Below are positions 22,830 to 29,986 of a stretch of 29,986 nt of DNA, piece after piece; position 1 is the stretch's first letter; the number at the start of each line of letters is the position of its first letter. This stretch comes from CAMLQK01 sp964654135 (lineage in GTDB: Bacteria > Patescibacteriota > Saccharimonadia > Saccharimonadales > UBA4665). Position numbers and translations under genes: made by a program. Where the stretch lies: contig CAZZHV010000012.1 in the NCBI GenBank assembly GCA_964654135.1, forward strand, positions 1 through 29,986, in the 5' to 3' direction. The notes under the pieces are model-generated. The model was not told the origin of the DNA. It was given only the letters and a program-made list of their open reading frames with translations, and searched no databases.

Positions 22830-22835
22830 GGCTGT

Positions 22836-22841
22836 ATTATA
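22836..22841 (-). promoter_or_regulatory. Consensus -10 of the TetR gene (leaderless type)
   Basis: Minus-strand TATAAT with 6 nt to the ATG. Confidence 0.55.
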
Positions 22842-22845
22842 GCAC

Positions 22846-22874
22846 TTGACACTCCAATTGAACAGTGTTAAATT
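22846..22874 (+). promoter_or_regulatory. Promoter of the exporter operon
   Basis: TTGACA, a 17-nt spacer and TAAATT. One operator-like palindrome lies within it. Confidence 0.65.
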
Positions 22875-22905
22875 GGAGGCGTAGAAATAAATTTAACACT
22901 GTTAA
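22858..22905. promoter_or_regulatory. Paired TetR operators
   Basis: Site 1 (22858-22872) is centred on AACAGTGTT and site 2 (22893-22905) is the perfect palindrome TTAACACTGTTAA. Together they form a perfect 14-bp inverted repeat (22861-22874 with 22890-22903). Site 1 overlaps the spacer and -10, and site 2 abuts the ribosome binding site of the exporter gene. Confidence 0.7.
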
Positions 22906-22913
22906 GGAATTAC

Positions 22914-23894
22914 ATGGCAAACGAAGATTCTCGTGCTCTCGCCATTGAAGCTCGCGGCCTTGTCAAAACATTTGGCGATAACCGTGCAGTCGACGGCGTT
23001 GACCTTTCCATACCGACCGGTAGTATTTACAGCGTACTCGGGCCGAATGGTGCAGGTAAAACTACCACTATTAATATGCTCGCAACATTACTTAAACCAG
23101 ATGCCGGCTCGGCCAAGATTTTTGGTCACGACATTCAAGATGAACCACAAATCGTACGCCAGCTCATTGGTGTTACTGGTCAGTACGCATCGGTCGACGA
23201 AACATTGTCGGCTACCGAAAATCTTATTATCTTTTCGCGCCTACTTGGACTCAGTAGAGCTGACGCTCGCAAAAAAGCTGCAGAGTTACTCGAAGAGTTT
23301 GGTCTTAGCGAAGCCGCCAAGCGTCCACTTGCAAAGTTTTCGGGTGGCATGCGGCGTCGATTAGACTTAGCAGTGAGCCTCATATCACAGCCGCCACTTA
23401 TTTTCTTGGATGAACCAACCACAGGTCTCGACCCTCGAACGCGTACACAAATGTGGGAAACGATCCGTCGTCTCGTATCCAACGGCTCAACAGTACTTTT
23501 GACTACACAGTACCTAGATGAAGCCGACCAGCTGGCCGATCGTATTGCCGTTATTGACCGTGGTAAAGTCGTCGCGGAGGGAACTAGCCAAGAGCTTAAA
23601 GCATCTATCGGCAATGCAACCTTGCAGCTAAAGCTAGCTAAAAAGACGGATACGCAAAAGACACTCCAAACTGTGCAAAAGGTGTTGGGCGTACCAGCTG
23701 CGAGCCCGGTGGCCGGCCATATCTCGGCACCTATGGCACACCCCGACCTCGTTACGGATCTACTAATCGCACTCCGTGGAGCTGGAATTCAGCTCGCGAC
23801 AGTAAGCGTGCAAGAACCGACGCTGGACGAAGTATTTATGGCCATTACAGGTAAGCCTGTTCAAGAAGAAAAGAAAGGGGCAAAAGATGAGTAG
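22914..23894 (+). CDS. Drug-exporter ABC ATPase, DrrA type
   Basis: This 326-residue cytoplasmic ATPase subunit has Walker A GPNGAGKT (43-50), signature FSGGM (142-146), Walker B LIFLDEP (162-168) and H-loop region TTQYLDEADQLADRI. This is the daunorubicin-resistance (DrrA) pattern, with its extra C-terminal domain of about 100 residues ending in TLDEVFMAITG. AAGGA precedes the ATG. It overlaps the permease gene by 8 nt, so the two are cotranslated. It is likely to export a hydrophobic drug or lipid-like compound, under control of the divergent TetR protein. Confidence 0.9.
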   Translation: MANEDSRALAIEARGLVKTFGDNRAVDGVDLSIPTGSIYSVLGPNGAGKTTTINMLATLLKPDAGSAKIFGHDIQDEPQIVRQLIGVTGQYASVDETLSATENLIIFSRLLGLSRADARKKAAELLEEFGLSEAAKRPLAKFSGGMRRRLDLAVSLISQPPLIFLDEPTTGLDPRTRTQMWETIRRLVSNGSTVLLTTQYLDEADQLADRIAVIDRGKVVAEGTSQELKASIGNATLQLKLAKKTDTQKTLQTVQKVLGVPAASPVAGHISAPMAHPDLVTDLLIALRGAGIQLATVSVQEPTLDEVFMAITGKPVQEEKKGAKDE

Positions 23895-24711
23895 TGCAGC
23901 AGCAACTTCGATCGTTCCGGGCGCCGAGAGGCAGCTCAAAAATCACGCCAGCTGGAAACTAACTGTCAGGAATTCGTTCACCATGGCATGGCGCGGCCTC
24001 CTCAAAATCCGTCGTACTCCAGAACAGTTATTTGACGTTACGTTTCAGCCTATTTTGTTCACACTAATGTTTACGTATTTGTTTGGTGGCGCAGCGGCTG
24101 GTAGCGTAAAGGATTATCTGCCAATTATCATCCCCGGCATTTTAGTCCAAACCGTTATCACAACCTCAGTCGTAACTGGCGTACAGCTGCGCGAAGATAT
24201 GGAAAAGGGCGTCTTTAATCGCTTCCGTTCTTTGCCGATAGCACGTATTGCTCCACTCGCCGGCGCATTACTTGCCGACACGATCCGTTACGGTATTGCC
24301 ATACTCCTAACATTCCTCACTGGTTTTGCATTAGGTTATCGTCCAGGCGCAGGCATCGGCGGAGTACTTGCCGGCAGTGTGCTCGTAATGATCTGCGCAT
24401 GGTGCATGAGCTGGATCTTCGCATTCTTTGGCGTGATTGCTCGCACAGCTTCAAGCGTGCAGGGTATCTCTCTGATTATTCTTTTCCCGCTGACATTCCT
24501 TTCGAACGCATTCGTGCCAGTAGAAACGCTGCCAGGCTGGCTGCAGGCGTTCGTCAAGATCAACCCCGTATCGCACCTTATTTCGGGTGTTCGCGACCTC
24601 GCAAATCATGGTACGGTTGGACACGATGTCTGGCTGTCGTTACTCGGGGCAGTCATAGTGGTCGCAATCTTTGCACCTTTAACTGTCAAGGCCTACATGC
24701 GCAAAGCCTAG
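23887..24711 (+). CDS. ABC-2 type permease, DrrB type
   Basis: This 274-residue membrane subunit has six predicted helices, beginning around residues 50-65 (FQPILFTLMFTYLFGG) and including LPIIIPGILVQTVITTSVV, ILLTFLTGFALG, VLVMICAWCMSWIFAFFGV, ISLIILFPLTFLSNAFV and a final LLGAVIVVAIFAPL. The ABC-2 family elements GVFNRFRSLPI and the conserved NPVSHLISGVRDL are present. It partners with the ATPase encoded just upstream (overlapping ATGAGTAG junction). A T-tract terminator follows. Confidence 0.9.
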   Translation: MSSAAATSIVPGAERQLKNHASWKLTVRNSFTMAWRGLLKIRRTPEQLFDVTFQPILFTLMFTYLFGGAAAGSVKDYLPIIIPGILVQTVITTSVVTGVQLREDMEKGVFNRFRSLPIARIAPLAGALLADTIRYGIAILLTFLTGFALGYRPGAGIGGVLAGSVLVMICAWCMSWIFAFFGVIARTASSVQGISLIILFPLTFLSNAFVPVETLPGWLQAFVKINPVSHLISGVRDLANHGTVGHDVWLSLLGAVIVVAIFAPLTVKAYMRKA

Positions 24712-24732
24712 AAACGTATGTGAAATCACATT

Positions 24733-24757
24733 ACAGCCCTCCACCAGGGCTGTTTTT
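24733..24757 (+). terminator. Intrinsic terminator of the exporter operon
   Basis: ACAGCCCT-CCACC-AGGGCTGT followed by TTTT. Confidence 0.85.
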
Positions 24758-24778
24758 GTGTAAATTTAGCCGCAAATG

Positions 24779-24851
24779 CTATAGTACGTACAATTATGAA
24801 AAGACGACTCCTATGAGCAAAGATTGCAGCCCGGGAGTATTGCGCGTATGA
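24779..24851 (+). promoter_or_regulatory. Promoter and leader with two tiny overlapping ORFs
   Basis: A -10 TATAGT (24780-24785) precedes two short frames: MKRRLL (24796-24816) and MSKDCSPGVLRV (24813-24851). The first stop overlaps the second start and the second stop overlaps the main ATG 24848, both as ATGA. They could be coupled leader peptides. Both end with TGA, which no ordinary gene here uses, and this lowers confidence. Confidence 0.3.
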
Positions 24852-26827
24852 GCTACGCCGAGTCCAGAGTAAACATGCAGATACAACGGATAGATACTGG
24901 CAGTGATCCATCTTTGGATGCGCTCGCGACACAGGTAACCGCACCAGCAATTGAGCTCGATCAGGGTCTCCAATACGAGCCAATACAAGATGATAGGGAA
25001 CTGCTCGAGAAAGCTTATACTGTGCGAGACGCGCTCAGCAAAGACATTGCACAGCAAAAGCACTCCATCTTATCAGCAATACCAGACTCAGCCCCTCTAG
25101 CCAGATCTGACTTCGCCGACCTAGATGTCTGCATTGACTTTGCAACGCAGGGAAATTGGACGTATTTGTCGCGAAAAAGCTTCGCCGTGGACGCACAGTG
25201 GCTTGGTGACATCACGAGAAGTATGCTACGCAATCGACCAGTGGAAGTAGAGATAGCAACAGTACGGCCATTTGATCGCATCTGTGGTGCATTAGGTGAG
25301 GCAAGCCTTTACCGCCAAAGAACTGGTGTGATGTTTGGGGCAATGCTGCGACGCATACAAGGCCTTGAGTACACGCGACCCGTAGCAATGGTCGACGACA
25401 GAGCGGCCATGCGTATTCCTAACCATCAAGAACCGAACAGCGAAGATATAATTACCAGTACCTATCATCGCTTAGAACGTGCCGGTGTCGTAAAACCGGA
25501 CGACGTACCAGGGGAAGATTTCCTGCTCCTGCCGCTCAGTACCAGCGAAGCGCAAACTGATGAGCTCATTGAGCATATCGACGCGAGTGAGTCTGGAGTG
25601 ATTGCCGTATACGGTGACGGACAAGTTTTTCTTCGCCCAAGCAAACGAGTATATGAGAGCATGGTAGAACAATACAACAGCGGCGATACCGAGCTTTATA
25701 GATCAGGTGTGCTGCTTCGAAAAGCCGACGGCACGCCCACACAGACAGCGCTAGAAGCCGCAACCTACATGCATGCAATGAACGCTCAGTTTACCCATGT
25801 GCGGCTGCGCGACACGCCAATTGTAAATGCTCTTAGCGAATGCAACGTTAATAAGCGTGGTTCGGAGAGCCTGAGTATCGTTCTACAGTCGCTCAATATC
25901 ACACATCAAGATCGTGATCATACCATTTATTATGATGGCCAATTCACCAATCCATACAAAGCGGTCTATGCGCTGACCCGATTGCTACATCACGAGGTGA
26001 GCAGGGTTATTGAGTCGCTCAGTGAGCTCGACGATGTTGCCAAGGCTATGAAACCAAAGGATTATTTCAACCATAACTACAATAGCGAGAAAGGAATGTG
26101 GCCAGAAGATGTACAGGGTGTACGAGCGGTCGGCTCTGAGCTACCATTGCATTTTGAGCCAGGCGAAATAACAAGCGCCGCCATAATTGGCTACGGTCCA
26201 TTCTCATATCCAGGTATCGCCATTGCGCCCTTCATGGCTAAAGGTGCAAAAATCGATATCTCCGACCTATTACCAGGCAATATCGATTTTGCAAAAGAAT
26301 GGTTTAGTGGAAATGCTGAAGAAAGCCATAACGGTGTGTATCGTCGTTTTGCGGAACAGCTTAGATCCGCTAAGCGGTCTGGACGCTTTTATACTGATGC
26401 CGAACAACGTCTCAAAGAGACAGGTAATTTGCACATTGCAGCACTCGAAGATCTGCCGTCAGACTCAGCGCAAGTTGTGTTGGAGAGCTTCGTGTCGTGC
26501 TCAAACAATATCGAGAAGTACGGTTTCTATGAGACCATTCGCCAGAAGGCGCGTATCATGACCTGGACACCGCGCAGCATGATGATCTCCGTACATATGG
26601 TTGGCTCTGGTGGCTGGAATAACAGTGGCGACCATGAAGGTGTTAAGATTCCTGCGGCCAATCTAACAATTGGAAATATAGAAGGTGGCTATCGCGCAGC
26701 TGGGTTGCGCATTGTTAATTGCGTACCGCTACATGCTGATTCCAACTTCCGCGAAGACTACAAAGGTATGGTCGTTATTTTTGCTAAGCCAGATACAATA
26801 GACCGACCACTATCACTTAGCGAATAG
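24848..26827 (+). CDS. Large protein with methyltransferase-like C-terminal domain
   Basis: This is a 659-residue soluble protein. Residues about 440-650 look like a Rossmann-fold SAM methyltransferase: motif I-like AAIIGYGPFSYPGIAIAPF (444-462), then an acidic strand end KIDISDL, and a later SAQVVLESFVSCS segment. A beta-rich tail (MVGSGGWNNSGDHEG and onward) follows. The N-terminal 430 residues, largely helical, match nothing I recognise. The gene could be a two-domain modification enzyme, but the substrate is unknown. ATG 24848 is preferred over the upstream TTG 24824 because it begins the more protein-like sequence. It converges with the ABCB exporter. Confidence 0.55.
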   Translation: MSYAESRVNMQIQRIDTGSDPSLDALATQVTAPAIELDQGLQYEPIQDDRELLEKAYTVRDALSKDIAQQKHSILSAIPDSAPLARSDFADLDVCIDFATQGNWTYLSRKSFAVDAQWLGDITRSMLRNRPVEVEIATVRPFDRICGALGEASLYRQRTGVMFGAMLRRIQGLEYTRPVAMVDDRAAMRIPNHQEPNSEDIITSTYHRLERAGVVKPDDVPGEDFLLLPLSTSEAQTDELIEHIDASESGVIAVYGDGQVFLRPSKRVYESMVEQYNSGDTELYRSGVLLRKADGTPTQTALEAATYMHAMNAQFTHVRLRDTPIVNALSECNVNKRGSESLSIVLQSLNITHQDRDHTIYYDGQFTNPYKAVYALTRLLHHEVSRVIESLSELDDVAKAMKPKDYFNHNYNSEKGMWPEDVQGVRAVGSELPLHFEPGEITSAAIIGYGPFSYPGIAIAPFMAKGAKIDISDLLPGNIDFAKEWFSGNAEESHNGVYRRFAEQLRSAKRSGRFYTDAEQRLKETGNLHIAALEDLPSDSAQVVLESFVSCSNNIEKYGFYETIRQKARIMTWTPRSMMISVHMVGSGGWNNSGDHEGVKIPAANLTIGNIEGGYRAAGLRIVNCVPLHADSNFREDYKGMVVIFAKPDTIDRPLSLSE

Positions 26828-26852
26828 GCGGGTACTATTCGATAAACCCGCC
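26827..26852. terminator. Hairpin between convergent genes
   Basis: GGCGGGT pairs with ACCCGCC across the stop codons of both genes. There is no T-tract on either side, so intrinsic termination is uncertain. Confidence 0.4.
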
Positions 26853-28631
26853 CGATTGATGTGCCCACAACGACGCGTACAAACCTTTTTGCTTAATGAG
26901 CTGTTCGTGGCTGCCGTCTTCGACAATCTTACCTCTGTCCAGAACGATAATGCGATCCATTTTCTGGATAGTACTCAAACGATGAGCAATAACGATTGAG
27001 GTACGATTTTTGATAAGTTTGTCCAAGGACGCCTGAATATACTGCTCGCTTTCACTGTCGAGTGCGCTGGTTGCTTCGTCGAAGATCAGAATTGGCGCAT
27101 CCTTAATAATGGCGCGCGCAATTGCCACACGCTGTCTTTGGCCGCCGCTCAATTTAACACCGCGTTCACCAACCAACGTATCGAGCCCATCAGGCATTGC
27201 CTGAATAACATCCCAAATGTGCGCTTGTCGAGCCGCCTCAATAACACGCTTAACGCCAACCCGTGAATTGCCGTATGCAATATTTTCTCGGATAGAACGG
27301 TGGAACAATACTGGATCTTGCGGAACATATGCAATGCTTTGGCGCAGTGATGCCTGTGTAACTGCGGCAATATCTTGACCGTCAATTTCGATTGACCCTG
27401 ACGTAATATCGTCAAACCGAAGCAAAAGATTTGTGAGCGTAGTTTTGCCACCACCACTACGGCCGACTACGCCCACCGACTGCCCGGCAGGGATGTGCAA
27501 GCTAAGTTTCGTAAACAGCGGCTTGTCATCTTCATAGGCATAGCTAACATTCTCAATACGTAATTCGCCGTGCGGCACGCGCAGCTGCTTAGCATGTGAT
27601 ATGTCTTGGATGGTGTGCTCACTAATCAAAATTTCGCTGATAGGCGCTGCGTCCATGAGCGATCCTTGGTAATTCTGAAATACCGGTCCCAGTTCGAGCA
27701 GCGTGCTCCCCATACGTTGAAAATACGATACCGCAAATACCGCCAAGCCCAGGCTCGCATGTCCGCTTGCTACGAGCCATGCAGCCATGCCCACGCCAAC
27801 AACCTGCAATACATTCATGAGGCCAACATTGGTAGTGTAGTGCTTACCAAACGCCTGTAAGTTAGCCTGTGTCGCTTTGCGCCAAATAAATTGCTTGCGA
27901 TCAAGGCCGCGATGCTCAATGTGTTCGCCCGCAAAGGTTCGCACAGTTGCGTTGTTGGCGATAACATCACCGACAAAGCCATTAAGAGCACTGTTGGCAT
28001 CTTTGCGCGCTCGCCTAAGCGGTGCACGCGAACGTGAATCAATGATGATCTTGCCAGCAATACCAATCGCAATTAACAAAAGTAATCCCGCAAGGAGCAG
28101 CGACTGAAAGGCGACCAGAATAAGCCCAACCACGAGCGGTAAAAACATATTAATGCTGCGCATAAATATCGTCTCCTGAACTACGGCATAGCCATTGGTA
28201 TAGGCAATTACGTTACTTGTAAGTGAGCCAGTCATGGTATTGGCGTAAAAAGATGCGCTTTCGTGCATTAACCTATGCATAACTTTCGTACGGATGTAGT
28301 TCTGTGCATTACTATCCAATCGCCAGAAACCATGAAGTCCAATGCCATTGCTTATCGCGCCGATAATCGCCACTCCCACGGCAGCGTACAAAGTATTGGC
28401 AAGTGAACCGTGCCACGAAAAATCATGGCCCTTACTAACAAGATCAAGTACATGAGACAGTAGATAGGGCAGCAACGTACCAAAACATACTGCAGTTATC
28501 GAAAAGCATACCCCTAGCAGAATAGCGGCACCCTTGAACTGCTGCATTGCCTCAAAATAGTTCCGTAATGTAACTCTGTTTATAGCATCATCACGCGTAA
28601 TACCGCGCCCTGAACCACGCCAAAAAATCAT
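26835..28631 (-). CDS. ABC exporter, fused membrane and ATPase domains (ABCB/MsbA type)
   Basis: This 598-residue half-transporter probably works as a dimer. The membrane domain has about six helices in residues 35-310. The ATPase domain has Walker A GRSGGGKT (390-397), Q-loop YVPQDP, signature LSGGQ (494-498), Walker B ILIFDEA (514-520) and H-loop IVIAHRLST. All catalytic residues appear intact. GGAGGTG before the ATG supports the start. The substrate may be a lipid, peptide or drug and cannot be told from sequence. It is transcribed alone, divergent from the CtlX-like gene. Confidence 0.9.
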   Translation of the reverse strand: MIFWRGSGRGITRDDAINRVTLRNYFEAMQQFKGAAILLGVCFSITAVCFGTLLPYLLSHVLDLVSKGHDFSWHGSLANTLYAAVGVAIIGAISNGIGLHGFWRLDSNAQNYIRTKVMHRLMHESASFYANTMTGSLTSNVIAYTNGYAVVQETIFMRSINMFLPLVVGLILVAFQSLLLAGLLLLIAIGIAGKIIIDSRSRAPLRRARKDANSALNGFVGDVIANNATVRTFAGEHIEHRGLDRKQFIWRKATQANLQAFGKHYTTNVGLMNVLQVVGVGMAAWLVASGHASLGLAVFAVSYFQRMGSTLLELGPVFQNYQGSLMDAAPISEILISEHTIQDISHAKQLRVPHGELRIENVSYAYEDDKPLFTKLSLHIPAGQSVGVVGRSGGGKTTLTNLLLRFDDITSGSIEIDGQDIAAVTQASLRQSIAYVPQDPVLFHRSIRENIAYGNSRVGVKRVIEAARQAHIWDVIQAMPDGLDTLVGERGVKLSGGQRQRVAIARAIIKDAPILIFDEATSALDSESEQYIQASLDKLIKNRTSIVIAHRLSTIQKMDRIIVLDRGKIVEDGSHEQLIKQKGLYASLWAHQSGGFIE

Positions 28632-28780
28632 GGCTTCACCTCCGTTTTATTTTATGTTGTTTGTTTTCGTCAAGAGACGAATAAGTAAGCCTCTCACAGC
28701 TTGCCCACATAGTAGCACCGCCTGCCGCGCTCGCATACTGTAATATTTAGAACATAAGCGTTAATTTTATATCGATAGTA

Positions 28781-28809
28781 TTTACAGTTAACAGGGGTAG
28801 GTCTATACT
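28781..28809 (+). promoter_or_regulatory. Promoter of the CtlX-like gene (leaderless type)
   Basis: TTTACA, a 17-nt spacer and TATACT, with only 9 nt to ATG 28819 and no ribosome binding site. Confidence 0.6.
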
Positions 28810-28818
28810 GTTGCTACC

Positions 28819-29805
28819 ATGAAATCTTCACAATCTACCTCCGCAGTCTTGATGGTTCGCCCAACAAGCTTCGGATTCAACGAACAAACTGCAATCACTA
28901 ACACCTTTCAGAACCACGTGAGCCTGAGCCCAGAAGAGCTTCATACCCGCGCCAATCAAGAGTTCACTGCAATGGTGCAAAAATTGCAAGATAATGGCGT
29001 ACACGTCACTGTTTTTGAAGACACTGACGCACTTCGCAAGCCAGATGCGGTCTTCCCAAATAACTGGTTTAGCGCATGGCCAGATGGGCACGTATACCTC
29101 TACCCCATGGCCACCGAGAGCCGCCGCGTAGAGCGAAGCTATATGGCTATCCACGCACTCGCCAAAGACTTTACTATCACACAAGTAACCGATATGAGCG
29201 CTACCGAGAATTACGGTCTTTTCCTCGAGAGTACCGGTGTTATGATTTTTGACCACGAGAATAAGGTCGTATACGGCTGCGTTTCACCACGCTGTGATGC
29301 CGGCTTGTTCACCGACCACGCCATTAAACTAGGCTACAAACCAGTTGTTTTCCACGCCTTTGGCCAAGACGGCACCGCTGTGTACCACACTAATGTACTT
29401 ATGGGCGTCCAGGGCGCAACAGCAGTCATTTGCGCCGAAGCCATTACAGACGAACAGGAACGTACGCTGGTACTTGAAACACTTAAAAACACTGGTCACG
29501 ATGTTGTCGAGATCACACAGGAGCAAATGTCGTCATTCTGTGGCAACGTCCTCGAGCTTAGCAATGACGCGGGTGAGCGCTTTTTGGCCATGAGCCAGAC
29601 AGCATATGACAACTTTACAGACGAACAACGCGCTCGTTTGAGCAAAGATAAAACATTGCTGCCATGCAATGTAACAACCATAGAGACTGTTGGTGGTGGC
29701 AGCGTTCGCTGTATGCTGGGTGAGGTCTTTTTGCCACGCAAAACAGATGTCAAACAGCTGGTTGGTGAAGTTTTGCAGGCGTCTAGCGACACGGTGGTAA
29801 TCTAA
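28819..29805 (+). CDS. ctlX: CtlX-type amidinotransferase / arginine-deiminase-related hydrolase
   Basis: This 328-residue cytoplasmic enzyme is of the guanidino-group-modifying superfamily. Family landmarks are DAVFPNNWFSAWPDGHVYLYPM (about 76-97, split around the PNNW motif), RRVER (102-106), the catalytic His in TAVYHTNVLM (His190) and the nucleophile Cys in GGGSVRCMLGEVFLP (Cys298). It resembles the citrulline-utilisation hydrolase CtlX more than classical arginine deiminase. Arginine/citrulline breakdown would suit a host-dependent cell, but the substrate is not proven. Transcription starts at or very near the ATG. Confidence 0.8.
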   Translation: MKSSQSTSAVLMVRPTSFGFNEQTAITNTFQNHVSLSPEELHTRANQEFTAMVQKLQDNGVHVTVFEDTDALRKPDAVFPNNWFSAWPDGHVYLYPMATESRRVERSYMAIHALAKDFTITQVTDMSATENYGLFLESTGVMIFDHENKVVYGCVSPRCDAGLFTDHAIKLGYKPVVFHAFGQDGTAVYHTNVLMGVQGATAVICAEAITDEQERTLVLETLKNTGHDVVEITQEQMSSFCGNVLELSNDAGERFLAMSQTAYDNFTDEQRARLSKDKTLLPCNVTTIETVGGGSVRCMLGEVFLPRKTDVKQLVGEVLQASSDTVVI

Positions 29806-29830
29806 AACTAAAAGTGTCTAAAAATGAATA

Positions 29831-29880
29831 AACGGATGAGGTATTCGCGTATGTGCGCAGATATCTCATCCGTTTTGGTT
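29831..29880 (+). terminator. Hairpin terminator of the CtlX-like gene
   Basis: AACGGATGAG (29831-29840) pairs with CTCATCCGTT (29865-29874) with TAT/ATA inside, followed by TTTTGGTT. Confidence 0.7.
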
Positions 29881-29889
29881 TGTCTAAGA

Positions 29890-29980
29890 CGGGGGTAGGG
29901 CGTAGAGACGAGAGCTGGTATAAATATGTGTCTTGCGACACGATAGCTCTCGCCCTACGTTTTGGTTGCCCTACTCGGTG
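29890..29980. other. Structured element at the window end, possible switch-like RNA
   Basis: Nested pairings: CGTAG/CTACG, CGAGAGCT/AGCTCTCG (29909-29916 with 29945-29952) and GTGTC-TTGC-GACAC. In addition GTAGGGC (29895-29901) can pair with either of two GCCCTAC copies (29952-29958 or 29968-29974). It may be a second terminator, a leader of the next gene or a small RNA. The window ends before this can be resolved. Confidence 0.4.
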
Positions 29981-29986
29981 TTACAG

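Noticed and set aside
1..29986. TGA recoded as an amino acid
   Set aside because: All recognised proteins reach full family length with the standard code, and TGA occurs only as a stop in the GC-rich genes.
1..29986. CRISPR arrays, rRNA, tRNA, complete insertion sequences or transposase genes
   Set aside because: No regular direct repeats, no tRNA-like cloverleaf and no transposase or integrase motif were found on reading both strands.

Overview
This window looks like a chromosomal segment from a small-genome bacterium, most likely a member of the Candidate Phyla Radiation close to Saccharibacteria (TM7). That placement is inferred from gene content and gene style, because no rRNA or tRNA is present. 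Genes are short and tightly packed. Many have a -10 hexamer only 6-10 nt before the ATG (leaderless), and all 25 ordinary genes stop with TAA or TAG, never TGA.

Layout. 1-2900: a MetE-like zinc methyltransferase domain protein, a Nudix hydrolase, an alpha/beta hydrolase and a four-helix membrane protein. 2890-5367: a D-Ala-D-Ala-ligase-like ATP-grasp enzyme and, upstream of it, a cytochrome P450. 5529-8004: a secreted DUF305-like protein, an uncharacterised protein and a secreted aromatic-rich protein. 8119-11330: three GC-rich transcription units (two genes leftward, then two single genes rightward). 11373-15952: a divergent block of four uncharacterised genes of ordinary composition, including a glycosyltransferase-like protein and a J-domain-like protein. 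15960-19223: DUF1697, a MarR regulator facing a VOC protein, a membrane protein and an unknown protein. 19245-21180: two more GC-rich single-gene units (a nucleotidyltransferase-like protein and a membrane-anchored protein). 21251-24711: a membrane-anchored lytic transglycosylase, then a TetR regulator with an unusual N-terminal coiled coil facing a DrrAB-type drug exporter. 24848-29805: a large protein with a methyltransferase-like C-terminus, an ABCB-type exporter and a CtlX-type amidinotransferase. The window ends in tandem structured hairpins.

The most unusual feature is the set of six GC-rich genes in five units. Each has a strongly GC-biased coding region, its own AT-rich promoter and a long imperfect hairpin behind it. 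Four of the six stop with TGA, which no neighbouring gene uses. One unit is bracketed by a perfect 15-bp inverted repeat. One GC-rich gene pair ends in a J-domain-like protein that visibly resembles the J-like protein in the ordinary-composition block at 14801, so the GC-rich genes are related to a family this lineage already carries. Whether they are transferred cassettes, phage-derived genes or native genes under unusual codon selection cannot be settled from this sequence alone.
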